DNA of 64,000 nt from Calliopsis andreniformis (taxonomy: Eukaryota; Arthropoda; Insecta; Hymenoptera; Andrenidae), in the NCBI RefSeq assembly GCF_051401765.1, contig NW_027480422.1, positions 20,602,001 to 20,666,000 on the forward strand, read 5' to 3'. Position 1 is the first letter of the stretch. The number at the start of each line of letters is the position of its first letter. This document shows positions 14,174 through 28,141 of this stretch, piece after piece. The position numbers and the translations under genes are program-made. Under the pieces are notes generated by a model that did not search any database, was not told where the DNA came from, and saw only the letters and a list, made by a program, of their open reading frames with translations.

Positions 14174-14640
14174 TCGAATAGTTAGGTCCTTAGAAGTCAA
14201 TGCCAGAAGCATAAAATGCAATATAAATACAACAGTTTTTCCACTGTATAATATGAATAATTGCAAACAGTGTGGAAGTAATGGTCATTTCTACGTTCCG
14301 GGCAACCTAGGCTTCACTCTAGGGCGCTGCTCAACCACATCGAATAGCTACGGCCCTAGAAGACAACGCCATAACTATAAAATACAATATAAATACAACA
14401 GCTTTTCCATCATATATGACGTATATTTGGAAACAGTGTGAAAGTAAAGGTCATTTATACGTTCCGGGCAACCTAGGCTTCACTCTCGTGCGTTGCTCCA
14501 CCAGATCCAATAGTTAGGGCCTTAGAAGTCAACGCCAGAAGCATAAAATACAATATAATTACAACAGTTTTTCAATCGTATAACAGGAATAATTGCAAAC
14601 AGTGTCAAAGACATGGTCATTTCTACGTTGCGGGCATCCT
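14174..14640 (+). repeat. Partial third copy of the 15/16-monomer HOR
   Basis: About three monomers here match the block at about 16,827-17,290 and again at about 19,317. The distinctive monomer with AATATGAATAATTGC, GGGCGCTGCTCAACCAC and AGAAGACAACGCCATAAC sits at 14253, 16906 and 19396. These offsets are 2653 bp (16 monomers minus 3) and 2490 bp (exactly 15). Flanking monomers on both sides differ from those in the full copies, so this is a fragment of the higher-order unit. Confidence 0.8.
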
Positions 14641-15849
14641 AGGCTTCACTCTAGGGCATTGCTCCACCACATCGAATAGTTACGGCCTTAGAAGTCAACG
14701 CCTGAAGCATAAAATACAATAGAAATACAACAGTTTTTCCATCGTATAACAGGAATAATTGCAAACAGTGTGGAAGTAATGGTTATTCCTACGTTCCGGG
14801 CAACCTAGGCTTCACGCTAGGTCGTTGCTGCACCACATCGAATAGCTACGGCCTTAGGTGTCAACGCCAGAGGCATAACATACAATATAAGTACAACAGT
14901 TTCTCCATCGTATAAAACGAATAGTTGCAATCAGTTTGAAGGTTTTGGTCATTTCTACGTTCCGGGCAACCTAGGCTTCACCCTAGGCGTTGCTCCACCA
15001 GATCCAATAGTTAGGGCCTAAGAAGTCAACGCCAGAAGCATAAAGTACAATAAAAATCCAACAGTTTGTCCATCGTATAACAGGAACAATTGCAACCAGT
15101 GTGAAAGTAATGGTCATTTCTACGTTCCGGGCAACCTAGGCTTCACTCTAGGGCATTGCTCCACCACATCGAATAGCTACGGCCTTAGAAGTCAACGCCA
15201 TAACTATAAAATACATTATAAATACAACAGTTTTTCCATTGTATAAAATGAATAATTGCAAACAGGGTGGGAGTAATGGTTATTTCTACGTTCCGGGCAA
15301 CCTAGGCTTCACGCTAGGGCGTTGCTCCACCACATCGAATAGCTACGGCGTTAGGAGTCAACGCCAGAGGCATAACATACAATATATGTACAACAGCTTT
15401 TCCATCGTATAAAACGAATAATTGCAATCAGTATGAAGGTTATGGTCATTTCTATGTTCCGGGCAAACTAGGCTTCACCCTAGGCGTTGCTCCACCAGAT
15501 CCAACAGTTAGGGCCTAAGAAGTCAACGCCAGAAGCATAAAGTACAATAAAAATCCAACAGTTTGTCCATCGTATAACAGGAATAATTGCAACAAGCCAG
15601 AAGGTAATGGTCATTTCTACGTTCCGGGCAATCTAGGCTTCTCTCTAGGGCGTTGCTCCACCAGATCTAGTAGTTAGCGCCTAAGAAATCAACGCCAGAA
15701 TCATAAAATACAATAGAAATACAACAGCTTTCCATCGTATAACAGGAATAATTGCAACCAGTGTGAAATATATGGTCATTTCTACGACACGGGCAACATA
15801 GGCTTCACTCTAGGGCGTCGTTCCACCAGATCGAATAGTTAGGACCTAA

Positions 15850-18339
15850 GAAGTCTACGCCAGAAGCATAAAATACAATACAGCTACAACAGCTTTTCCA
15901 TCGTATAACGGGAATACTTGCAACCAGTGTGAAAGGTATGGTCATTTCTACGTTCCGGGCAACCTAGGCTTCACTCTAGGGCGTTGCTCCAACACATCGA
16001 ATAGCTGCGGCCTTAGAAGTCAACGCCAGAAGCATAAAATACAATATAAATACAACAGTTTTTCAATCGTATAACAGGAATAATTGCAAACAGTGTGAAA
16101 GGTATGGTCATCTCTACGTTGCTGGCAACCTAGGCTTCACTCTAGGGCGTTGCTCCACGACATCGTATAGCTACGGCCTTAGGAGTCAACGTCAGAGGCA
16201 TAAAATACAATAAAAGTAGAACAGTCTTTTCATCGTATAACAGGAATAATTGCAAACATTGTGAAAGTTATGGACATTTCTACGTTCCGGGCAACCTAGG
16301 CTTAACTGTAGGGTGTTGCTCCACCAGATCGCTTAGTTACGGACTTAGAATTTAACGCCAGAAGCATAAAATACCGTAAAAATGCAACAGTTTTTCCATC
16401 GTATGACAGGAATAATTGCAACCAGTGTGAAAGTACTGGTCATTTCTATGTTCCGTGTAACCTAGGCTTCACTGTAGGGCGTTGCTCCACCAGATCGAAT
16501 AGCTAGGGACTTAGAATTCAACCCCAGAAGAATAAAATACAACATAAGTACAACAGTTTTTCCATCGTATAAAATGTATAATTGCAACCAGTGTGAAAGT
16601 TATGGTCATTTCTACGTTCCGGGCAACCTAGTCATAACTGTAGGGCGCTACTCCACCAGATCGCTTAGTTACGGACTTAGAATTTAACGCCAAAAGCATA
16701 AAATACCATAAAAATGCAACAGTTTTTCCATTTTATAACAGGAATAATTGCAACCAGTGTGAAAGTCCAGGTCATTTCTACGTTCTGGGCAACCTAGGCT
16801 TCGCTCTAGGGCGTTGCTCCACCACATCGAATAGTTAGGTCCTTAGAAGTCAATGCCAGAAGCATAAAATGCAATATAAATACAACAGTTTTTCCACTGT
16901 ATAATATGAATAATTGCAAACAGTGTGGAAGTAATGGTCATTTCTACGTTCCGGGCAACCTAGGCTTCACTCTAGGGCGCTGCTCAACCACATCGAATAG
17001 CTACGGCCCTAGAAGACAACGCCATAACTATAAAATACAATATAAATACAACAGCTTTTCCATCGTATATGATGCATATTTGGAAACAGTGTGAAAGTAA
17101 AGGTCATTTATACGTTCCGGGCAACCTAGGCTTCACTCTAGTGCGTTGCTCCACCAGATCGAATAGTTAGGGCCTTAGAAGTCAACGCCAGAAGCATAAA
17201 ATACAATACAAATACAACAGCTTTTCCATCGTATAACAGGAATTATTGCAACCAGTGTGAAAGGTATGGTCATTTCTAAGTTGCGGGCATCCTAGGCTTC
17301 ACTCTAGGGCATTGCTCCACCACATCGAATAGCTACTGCCTTAGAAGTCAAGGCCATAACTATAAAAAACAATATAAATACAACAGTTTTTCCATTGTAT
17401 AAAAAGAATAATTGCAAGCAGTGTGGAGGTAATGGTCATTTCTACTTTCGGGGCAACCTAGGCTTCACTCTAGGGTGTTTCTCCACCACATCGAATAGCT
17501 ACGGCCTTAGAAGACAACGTCTGAAGCATAAAATACAAAATTAATACAACTGTTATTCCATCGTATAACAGGAATAATTACAACCAGTGTGAAGGTGATG
17601 GTCATTTCTACGTCCCGGGCAACCTAGGCTTCACTCTGGGGCGTTGCTACACCAGATCGAATAGGTGGGGCGTTAGAAGTCAACGCCCGAAGCATAAAAT
17701 ACAAAATTAATACAACAGTTATTCCATCGTATAACAGGAATAATTACAACCAGTGTGAAGGTGATGGTCATTTCTACGTCCCGGGCAACCTAGGCTTCAC
17801 TCTAGGGCGTTGCTACACCAGATCGAATAGGTAGGGCCTTAGAAGTCAACACCAGAAGCATAAAATAAAATAAAAATACAACAGTTTTTCCATCGTATAA
17901 AAGGAATAATTGCAACCAGCGTGAAAGTAATGGCCATTTCTGCGTTCCGGGCAACCTAGGCTTCACTCTAGGGCGTTGCCCCACCACATCGATTAGCTAC
18001 GGCCTTAGAAGTCAACGCCTGAAGCATAAAATACAAAATTAATACAAAAGTTATTCCATCGTATAACAGGAATAATTACAACCAGTGTGAAGGTGATGGT
18101 CATTTCTACGTCCCGGGCAACCTAGGCTTCACTCTAGGGCGTTGCTACACCAGATCGAATAGGTAGGGCATTAGAAGTCAACACCAGATGCATAAAATAA
18201 AATAAAAGTACAACAGTTTTTCCATCGTATAAAAGGAATAATTGCAACCAGCGAGAAAGTAATGGCCATTTCTGCGTTCCGGGCAACCTAGGCTTCACTC
18301 TAGGGCGTTGCCCCACCACATCGATTAGCTACGGCCTTA
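15850..18339 (+). repeat. Higher-order repeat unit of 15 monomers, copy 1
   Basis: The ordered series from the GTCTACGCCAGAAGC monomer onward is repeated 2490 bp later (15 x 166). Shared private words are AATACAGCTAC, CGGGAATACTTGC, CAACACATCGAATAGCTGCGG, GTTGCTGGCAACC and AACCTAGTCATAACTG. Inside the last third is a two-monomer tandem duplication (332 bp) starting near 17665. Copies differ by scattered substitutions, so homogenisation is good but not complete. Confidence 0.88.
17665..18328 (+). repeat. Two-monomer (332-bp) tandem duplication
   Basis: A dimer runs in tandem twice: GTCCCGGGCAACC with GCTACACCAGATCGAATAGG, followed by GTTGCCCCACCACATCG with GATTAGCTACGG. The second set lies exactly 332 bp after the first. 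Differences are few, for example GCCTTAGAAGTCAACACC in the first and GCATTAGAAGTCAACACC in the second. The GAAGGTGATGG marker stands at 17591, 17757 and 18089, which shows one extra single-monomer step before the dimer. Confidence 0.88.
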
Positions 18340-20400
18340 GAAGTCTACGCCAGAAGCATAAAATACAATACAGCTACCACAGCTTTTCCATCGTATAACG
18401 GGAATACTTGCAACCAGTGTGAAAGGTATGGTCATTTCTACGTTCCGGGCAACCTAGGCTTCACTCTAGGGCGTTGCTCCAACACATCGAATAGCTGCGG
18501 CCTTAGAAGTCAACGCCAGAAGCATAAAATACAATATAAATACAACAGTTTTTCAATCGTATAACAGGAATAATTGCAAACAGTGTGAAAGGTATGGTCA
18601 TCTCTACGTTGCTGGCAACCTAGGCTTCACTCTAGGGCGTTGCTCCACGACATCGAATAGCTACGGCCTTAGGAGTCAACGCCAGAGGCATAAAATACAA
18701 TAAAAGTAGAACAGTTTTTTCATCGTATAACAGGAATAATTGCAAACAGTGTGAAAGTTATGGACATTTCTACGTTCCGGGCAACCTAGGCTTAACTGTA
18801 GGGTGTTGCTCCACCAGATCGCTTAGTTACGGACTTAGAATTTAACGCCAGAAGCATAAAATATCATAAAAATGCAACAGTTTTTCCATCGTATGACAGG
18901 AATAATTGCAACCAGTGTGAAAGTACTGGTCATTTCTATGTTCCGTGTAACCTAGGCTTCACTGTAGGGCGTTGCTCCACCAGATCGAATAGCTAGGGAC
19001 TTAGAATTCAACCCCAGAAGAATAAAATACAGCATAAGTACAACAGTTTTTCCATCGTATAAAATGTATAATTGCAACCAGTGTGAAAGTTATGGTCATT
19101 TCTACGTTCCGGGCAACCTAGTCATAACTGTAGGGCGCTACTCCACCAGATCTCTTAGTTACGGACTTAGAATTTAACGCCAAAAGCATAAAATACCATA
19201 AAAATGCAACAGTTTTTCCATAGTATAACAGGAATAATTGCAACCAGTGTGAAAGTCCAGGTCATTTCTACGTTCTGGGCAACCGAGGCTTCGCTCTAGG
19301 GCGTTGCTCCACCACATCGAATAGTTAGGTCCTTAGAAGTCAATGCCAGAAGCATAAAATGCAATATAAATACAACAGTTTTTCCACTGTATAATATGAA
19401 TAATTGCAAACAGTGTGGAAGTAATGGTCATTTCTACGTTCCGGGCAACCTAGGCTTCACTCTAGGGCGCTGCTCAACCACATCGAATAGCTACGGCCCT
19501 AGAAGACAACGCCATAACTATAAAATACAATATAAATACAACAGCTTTTCCATCGTATATGATGTATATTTGGAAACAGTGTGAAAGTAAAGGTCATTTA
19601 TACGTTCCGGGCAACCTAGGCTTCACTCTAGTGCGTTGCTTCACCAGATCGAATAGTTAGGGCCTTAGAAGTCAACGCCAGAAGCATAAAATACAATATA
19701 AATACAACAGTTCTTCAATCGTATAACAGGAATAATTGCAAACAGTGTGAAAGATATGGTCATTTCTACGTTGCGGGCATCCTAGGCTTCACTCTAGGGC
19801 ATTGCTCCACCACATCGAATAGTTACGGCCTTAGAAGTCAACGCCAGAAGCATAAAATACAATACAAATACAACAGCTTTTCCATCGTATAACAGGAATT
19901 ATTGCAACCAGTGTGAAAGGTATGGTCATTTCTAAGTTGCGGGCATCCTAGGCTTCACTCTAGGGCATTGCTCCACCACATCGAATAGATACGGCCTTAG
20001 AAGTCAAGGCCATAACTATAAAAAACAATATAAATACAACAGTTTTTCCATTGTATAAAAAGAATAATTGCAAACAGTGTGGAGGTAATGGTCATTTCTA
20101 CTTTCCGGGCAACCTAGGCTTCACTCTAGGGTGTTTCTCCACCACATCGAATAGCTACGGCCTTAGAAGACAACGTCTGAAGCATAAAATACAAAATTAA
20201 TACAACTGTTATTCCATCGTATAACAGGAATAATTACAACCAGTGTGAAGGTGATGGTCATTTCTACGTCCCGGGCAACCTAGGCTTCACTCTAGGGCGT
20301 TGCTACACCAGATCGAATAGGTGGGGCCTTAGAAGTCAACGCCCGAAGCATAAAATACAAAATTAATACAACAGTTATTCCATCGTATAACAGGAATAAT
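18340..20400 (+). repeat. Higher-order repeat unit, copy 2 (one monomer longer inside, truncated at its end)
   Basis: This copy follows copy 1 directly. The offset is 2490 bp at the start but becomes 2656 bp (16 monomers) at the GAAGGTGATGG monomer (17591 against 20247). The extra unit is the TTCTTCAATCG monomer near 19,710, which copy 1 lacks but the fragment at about 14,570 carries as TTTTTCAATCG. The match ends near 20,400, where AATTTCAACAAATG replaces AATTACAACCAG. Confidence 0.86.
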
Positions 20401-21670
20401 TTCAACAAATGTGAACGTGAAGGTCATTTCCACGTTCCGGGCAACCTAGGCTTCACTCTAGGGCGTTGGTCTACCAGATCCAATAGTTAGGGCCTAAGAA
20501 GTCAACGACAGAAGCATAAAATACGATAAGTATACAACAGCTTTTCCATCGTATAACAGGAATAATTGCAACTAGAGTGAAGGTGATTGTCGTTTCTACG
20601 TTCCGGGCAACCTAGGCTTCACCCTAGGGCGTTGCTCCACTAGATCGAATAGCTAGGGCCTTAGAAGTCAACGCCAGAAGCATAAAATAAAATAAAAATA
20701 GAGCAGTTATTCCATCGTATAACTGGAATAATTGCAAACAGTGTGAAAGATATGGTCATTTCGACGTTGCGGGCATCCTAGGCTTCACTCTAGGGCATTG
20801 CTCCACCACATCGAATAGCTACGGCCTTAGAAGTCAACGCCATAACTATAAAAAACAATATAAATACAACAGTTTTTCCATTGTATAAAATGAATAATTG
20901 CAAACAGTGTGGAAGTAATGGTCATTTCTACTTTCCGGGCAACCTAGGCTTCACTCTTGGGCGTTGCTCCACCACATCGAATAGCTGCGGCCTTAGAAGT
21001 CAACGCCAGAAGCATAAAATACAATATAAATACAACAGTTTTTCCATCGTATAACAGGAATATTTGCAACCAGTGTGAAAGGCATGGTCGTTTCTACGCT
21101 CCGGGCAACCTAAGCTTCACTCTAGGGCGTTGCTCCACCACATCGAATAGCTACGGCCTTAGGAGTCAACGCCAGAGGCATAAAATACAAAATAAATACA
21201 ACAGTTTTTCCATCATATAATAAGAATAATTGCAACCAGTGTGAAAGTTATGGTCATTTCTACGTTCCGGGCAACCTAGGCTTCACCCTAGGGCGTTGCT
21301 CCAACAGATCCAATAGTTAGGTCCTTAGAAGTCAACGCCAGAAGCATAAAATACAATATAAATACAACAGTTTTTCAATCGTATAACAGGAATAATTGCA
21401 AACAGTGTGAAAGATATGGTCATTTCTACATTCCGGGCAACCTAGGCTTCACTGTAGGGCGTTGCTCCACCAGATCGAATAGTTAGGGCCTAAGAAGTCA
21501 ACACCAGAAGCATAAAATACAATATAAGTACAACAGTTTTTCCCTTGTATAACAGGAGTAATTGCAACCAGTGTGAAAGCTATGGTCATTTCTACGTTCC
21601 GGGCAACCTAGGCTTCACCATAGGGCGTTGCTCCACAAGATCGAATAGCTAGGGCCTTAGAAGTCAACGC

Positions 21671-24600
21671 GAGAAGCATAAAATAAAATAAAAATAGAGC
21701 AGTTATTCCATCTTATAACTGGAATAATTACAACCAGCGTGAAAGAAATGGACATTTCTACGTTCCGTGCAACCTAGACTTCACTCTAGGGCGTTGCTCC
21801 ACCAGGGGGAATAGTTGGGGCCTTAGAAAACAACTCCAGACGCATAAAATACAATAAAAATACAACAGTTTTACCATCGTATAACTGTCATAATTGCAAC
21901 CAGTGTGAAAGATATGGTCATTTCTACGTTCCGGGCAACCTAGGCTTCACCCTGGGGCGTTGCTCCACCAGATCGAATAGCTAGGGCGTTAGAAGTCAAC
22001 GCCCGAAACATAAAATACAATAAAAATACAACAGTTTTTCCATCGTATAACGGGAATAATTGCAACAAATGTGAACGTGATGGTCACTTCCACGTTCCGG
22101 GCAACCTAGGTTTCACTCTAGGGCGTTGGTCCACCAGATCCAATAGTTAGGGCCTAAGAAGTCAACGACAGAATCATAAAATACAACAAAGATACAACAG
22201 CTTTTCCATCGTATAACAGGAATAATTGCAACCAGAGTGAAGGTGGTGGTCATTTCTACGTTCCGGGCAGCCTAGGCTTCACCCTAGGGCGATGCTCCAC
22301 CAGATCGTATAGCTAGGGCCTTAAAAGTCAACGCGAGAAGCATAAAATAAAATAAAAATAGAGCAGTTATTCCATCGTATAACAGGAATAATTACAACCA
22401 GTGTGAAAGAAATGGACATTTCTACGTTCCGTGCAACCTAGACGTCACTCTAGGGCTTTGCTCCACCAGGTCGAATAGTTGGGACCTTAGAAAACAACTC
22501 CAGACGCATAAAATACAATTAAAATACAACAGTTTTACCATCGTATAACTGGCATGATTGCAACCAGTGTGAAAAATATGGTTATTTCTACGTTCCGGGC
22601 AACCTAGGCTTCACCCTAGGGCGTTGCTCCACCAGATAGAATAGCTAAGGCCTTAGAAGTCAACGCCCGAAACATAAAATACAATAAAAATACAACAGTT
22701 TTTCCATCGTATAACGGGAATAATTGCAACAAATGTGAACGTGATGGTCATTTCCACGTTCCGGGCAACCTAGGCTTCACTCTAGGGCGTTCCTCCACCA
22801 GATCCAATAGTTAGGGCCTAAGAAGTCAACGCCAGAAGCATAAAATAAAATAATAATAGAGCAGTTATTCCATCGTATAACAGGAATAATTACAACCAGT
22901 GTGAAAGATATGGTCATTTCTACGTTCCGGGCAACCTAGGCTTCACTCGAGGGCGTTGGTCCACCACAACCAATAGTTAGGGCTTAAGAAGTAAATGCCA
23001 GAAGCACCAAATACAAAATAAATACAACAGTTTTTCCAACGTATATAATGTGTATTTGCAAACAGTGTGAAGGTAATGGTCATTTCTACGTTCCGAGCAA
23101 CCTAGGCTTCACCCTAGGGCGATGCTCCACTAGATCGAATAGCTAGGGCCTTAGAAGTCAACGCGAGAAGCATAAAATAAAATAAAAATAGAGCAGTTAT
23201 ACCATCTTATAACAGGAATAATTACAACCAGCGTGAAAGAAATGGACATTTCTACGTTCCGTGCAACCTAGACTTCACTCTAGGGCGTTGCTCCACCAGG
23301 TCGAATAGTTGGGGCCTTAGAAAACAACTCCAGACGCATAAAATACAATAAAAATACAACAGTTTTACCATCGTATAACTGTCATAATTGCAACCAGTGT
23401 GAAAGATATGGTCATTTCTACGTTCCGGGCAACCTAGGCTTCACCCTAGGGCGTTGCTCCACCAGATAGAATAGCTAAGGCCTTAGAAGTCAACGCCCGA
23501 AACATAAAATACAATAAAAATATAACAGTTTTTCCATCGTATAACGGGAATAATTGCAACAAATGTGAACGTGATGGTCATTTCCACGTTCCGGGCAACC
23601 TAGGCTTCACTCTAGGGCGTTCCTCCACCAGATCCAATAGTTAGGGCCTAAGAAGTCAACGCCAGAAGCATAAAATACAATAAAAATACAACAGTTTTAC
23701 CATCGTATAACTGGCATAATTGCAACCAGTGTGAAAGATATGGTCATTTCTACGTTCCGGGCAACCTAGGCTTCACCCTAGGGCGTTGCACCACCAGATT
23801 GAATAGCTAGGGCCTTAGAAGCCAACGCCCGAAACATAAAATACAATAAAAATACAACAATTTTTCCATCGTATAACGGGAATAATAGCAACCAGTGTGA
23901 AGGTAATAGTCATAACTACGTTACGGGCAACCTAGGCTTCACCCTAGGGCGTTGCTCCAGCAGATCCAATAGTGAGGACCTAAGAAGTCAACGCCAGAAG
24001 CATAAAATACAAAATAGATACAGCAGTTTTTCCATCATATAACAGGAATAATTACAACCAGTGTGAAAGATATGGTCATTTCTACGTTCCGGTCAACCTA
24101 GGCTTCACTCTAGGGCGTTGGTCCACCACAACCAATAGTTAGGGCTTAAGAAGTAAATGCCAGAAGCACCAAATACAAAATAAATACAACAGTTTTTCCA
24201 TCGTATATAATGTGTATTTGCAAACAGTGTGAAGGTAATGGTCATTTCTACGTTCCGAGCAACCTAGGCTTCACCCTAGGGCGATGCTCCACCAGATCGA
24301 ATAGCTAGGGCCTTAGAAGTCAACGCGAGAAGCATAAAATAAAATAAAAATAGAGCAGTTATACCATCTTATAACAGGAATAATTACAACCAGCGTGAAA
24401 GAAATGGACATTTCTACGTTCCGTGCAACCTAGACTTCACTCTAGGGCGTTGCTCCACCAGGTCGAATAGTTGGGGCCTTAGAAAACAACTCCAGACGCA
24501 TAAAATACAATAAAAATACAACAGTTTTACCATCGTATAACTGTCATAATTGCAACCAGTGTGAAAGATATGGTCATTTCTACGTTCCGGGCAACCTAGG

Positions 24601-24990
24601 CTTCACCCTGGGGCGTTGCTCCACCAGATCGAATAGCTAGGGCCTTAGAAGTCAACGCCCGAAACATAAAATACAATAAAAATACAACAGTTTTTCCATC
24701 GTATAACGGGAATAATTGCAACAAATGTGAACGTGATGGTCACTTCCACGTTCCGGGCAACCTAGGTTTCACTCTAGGGCGTTGGTCCACCAGATCCAAT
24801 AGTTAGGGCCTAAGAAGTCAACGACAGAATCATAAACTACAACAAAGATACAACAGCTTTTCCATCGTATAACAGGAATAATTGCAACCAGAGTGAAGGT
24901 GGTGGTCATTTCTACGTTCCGGGCAACCTAGGCTTCACCCTAGGGCGATGCTCGACCAGATCGTATAGCTAGGGCCTTAAAAGTCAACGC
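21671..24990 (+). repeat. Cassette series with successive lengths of 4, 5, 7 and 4 monomers
   Basis: The marker GAGAAGCATAAAATAAAAT stands at 21671, 22335, 23165, 24327 and 24991. The spacings are 664, 830, 1162 and 664 bp, exactly 4, 5, 7 and 4 monomers. Each cassette begins with the same monomers: GAAAGAAATGGAC, then CAACTCCAGACGC, then TTTTACCATCGTATAACTG, then GTGAACGTGATGGTCA in a CACGTTCCGG context. The number of filler monomers differs. The domain is distinct from both neighbours and seems to be a local HOR caught in several length states. Confidence 0.9.
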
Positions 24991-27900
24991 GAGAAGCATA
25001 AAATAAAATAAAAATACAACAGTTATTCCATCGTATAACAGGAATAATTACAACCAGTGTGAAAGTAATGGGCATTTCTACGTTCCGTGAAACCTAGGCT
25101 TCACTCTAGGGCGTTGCTCCACCAGACCCAATAGTTAGGACCTAAGAAGTCAACGTCAGAAGCTTAAAATACAAAATAAATACAACAGCTTTTCCAACGT
25201 ATATAATGTATATTTGCAAACAGTGTGAAAATAAAGGTCATTACTAGGTTCCGGGCAACCTAGGCTTAACTGTAGGGTGTTGCTCCACCAGATCGCATAG
25301 CTCGGGACTTAAAATTTAACGCCAGAAGCATTAAATACAATAAAAATGCAACAGTTTTTCCATCGTATAACAGGAATAGTTGTAACCAGTGTGAAGGTAC
25401 AGGTCATTCCTACGTTCCGGGCAACCTAGGTTTCGCTGTAGGGCGTTGCTCCACCAGATCGAATAGCTAGCGACTTGGAAGTCAACGCCAGAAGCATAAA
25501 ACACAATAAAAATACAACAGTTTTTCCATCATATAACAGGAATAATTGCAACTAGTGTGAAAGTGATGGTCATTTCTACGTTCCTGGCAACCTAGGCTTC
25601 ACACTAGGGCGTTGTTCCTCCAGATCGAATAGATAGGGGCTAAGAAGTCTACAGCAGAAGCATAAAATACAATGTAAATACAACAGTTTTTCCATCGTGT
25701 AACAGGAATAATTGCAACCAGTGTGAAAGTGATGGTCATTTCTACGTTCCGGGCAACCTAGGCTTCAGTCTAGTGCGTGGTTCCCCCATATCGAATAGTC
25801 AGGTCATAAGAAGTCAACGCTAGAAGCATGAAATACGATATATGTATAAGAGCTTTTCCATCGTATCAAACGTATAAGTGCAACCAGTGTGAAAGCATTG
25901 GCCATTTCTACGTTCCGGGCATCCTAGACTTAACTCTAGGGCGTTGCTCTACCAGATCGAATAGCTACAGCCTCAGAAGTCAACGCCAGAAGCATAAAAT
26001 ACAATAGAGATACAACAGTTTGTCCATCGTATAACAGGAATAATTGCAACCAGTGTGAAAGACATGGTCATTTCTACGTTCCGGGCAACCTAGGCTTCAC
26101 TCTAGGGCGTTGCTCCACCACATCGAATAGCTACGGCCTTAGGAGACAACGCCAGAGGCATAAAATACAAAATAAATACAACAGTTTGTCCATCGTATAA
26201 CAGCAGTAATTGCCACCAGTGTCAAAGTGATGGTCATTTCTGCATTCCGGGCAACCTAGGCTTCACTCTAGGGCGCTGCTCCTCCAGATATAATAGTTAG
26301 GGCCCAGGAAGTCAACGCCAGAAGCATAAAATAAAATATAAATACAACAGTTTTTCCCTTGTATAACAGGAATAATTGGAACCAGTGTGAAAGGTATGGT
26401 CATTTCTACGTTCCGGGCAACCTAGGCTTCACTCTAGGGCGTTGCTCCACCACATCGGATAGCTGCGGCCTTAGAAGTCAACGCCAGAAGCATAAAATAC
26501 AATATAAATACAACAGTTTTTCAATCGTATAACAGGAATAAATGCAAACAGTGTAAAAGATATGGTCATTTCTACGTTGCGGGCATCCTAGGCTTCACTC
26601 TAGGGCATTGCTCCACCACATGGAATAGCTACGGCCTTAGAAGTCAACGCCATAACTATAAAAAACAATACAAATACAACAGTTTTTCCATTGTATAACA
26701 GGAATAATTGCAACCAGTGTAAAAGTGATGGTCATTTCTACGTTCCGGGCAACCTAGGCTTCAGTCTAGGGCGTGGTTCCCCCAGATCGAATAGTTATGG
26801 CCTAACAACCCTACGCCAGAAGCATAAAATACAATATAAATACCACAGTTTTTCCATCGTATAACAGGAATAATTGCAACCAGAGTGAAGGTGATGGTCA
26901 TTTCTAAGTTCCGGGCAACCTAGGCTTCACTCTAGAGCGTTGCTCCACCAGGTCGAATAGCTAGGACCTTAGAAGTCAACGCCAGAAGCCCAAAATAAAA
27001 TAAAAATACAAGAGTTATTCCATCGTATAACAGGAATAATTACAACCAGTGTGAAAGTAATGGTCATTTCTACGTTCCGTGCAACCTAGGCTTCACTCTA
27101 GGGCGTTGGCCCACCAGGCCGAATAGTTAGGACCTTAGAAAACAACTCCAGACGCATAAAATACAATATAAATACAACAGTGTTTCCACGGTATAAAACG
27201 AATAATTGCAACCAGTATGAAAGTTATGGTCATTTCTACGTTCCGGGCAACCTAGGCTTCACCCTAGGGCGTTGCTCCACCAGATCGAATAGTTAGGGCC
27301 TTAGAAGTCAACGCCAGAAGCATAAAATACAATACAAATACAACAGCATTTCCATCGTATAACAGGAATAATTACAATCAGTGTGAAAGTAATGGTCATT
27401 TCGACGTGCCGGGCAACCTAGGCTTCACTCTAGGGCGTTGCTTCACCAGATCGAATAGTTAGGGCCTAAGAAGTCAATGCCAGGAGCATAAAATACGATA
27501 TATGTACAACAGTTTTTCCATCGTATAAAATGAGTAATTGCAACCAGTGTGAAAGTAACGGCCATTTCTACGTTCCGGGCATCGTAGACTTAACACTGAA
27601 ACATTGCTCCACCAGATCGAATACATAGCGCCTTAGAAGTCAAAGCCGTAACTATAAAAAACAATATAAATACAACAGTTTGTCCATTGTATAAAATGAA
27701 TAATTGCAAACAGTGTGGAGGTAATGGTCATTTCTACTTTCCGGGCAACCTAGGCTTCACTCTAGGGCGTTTCTCCACCACATCGAATAGCTACGGCCTT
27801 AGAAGCCAACGTCTGAAGCATACAATATAATATAAATACAACAGTTTTTCCATCGTATAACAGGAACAATTGCAACCAGTGTGAAAGACATGGTCATTTC

Positions 27901-28141
27901 TACGTTCCGGGCAACCTAGGCTTCACTCTAGGGCGTTGCTCCAACCACATCGAATAGCTACGGCCTTAGCAGTCAACGCCAGAGGCATAAAATACAAAAT
28001 AAATACAACAGTTTTGCCATCGTATAACAAGAATAATTGCAACCAGTGTGAAAGTGATGGTCATTTCTACATTCCGGGCAACCTAGGCTTCACTCCAGGG
28101 CCATGCTCCACCAGATCGAATAGTTAGGGCCTATGAAGTCA

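Larger units (their letters stand above)
1..21670 (+). repeat. Divergent satellite domain with local block duplications
   Basis: Neighbouring monomers differ here at many positions, for example in the words before GGTCATTT and in GAATAGTTAGGGCC against GAATAGCTACGGCC. No single higher-order period covers the domain. Instead, blocks recur at multiples of the monomer: 6 (2.2-4.2 kb), 23 (5.5 and 9.3 kb), 18 (9.8 and 12.8 kb) and 15/16 (14-20 kb). Single-monomer relatives also recur, such as the copies at about 835 and 6975 (6140 bp apart, 37 monomers minus 2). Some individual monomers are damaged by small indels. The pattern fits an older or less homogenised part of the array. I see no gene or foreign insertion. 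Confidence 0.85.

Noticed and set aside
16906..17094. A CX2CX4H pattern resembling a zinc knuckle in the recurring frame (CKQC followed by H)
   Set aside because: The last cysteine of the CCHC pattern is a glycine, the pattern comes from the satellite word around GGTCATTTC, and the frame is not maintained between monomers.
20957..21220. Open reading frames up to 87 codons, including repeated ones at 14253, 16906 and 19396 and minus-strand ones near 28803 and 35112
   Set aside because: They are chance readings of the satellite. 166 is not a multiple of three, so each new monomer is read in another frame and frames close after one or two units. They have no own start context, and they recur only because the monomers recur.
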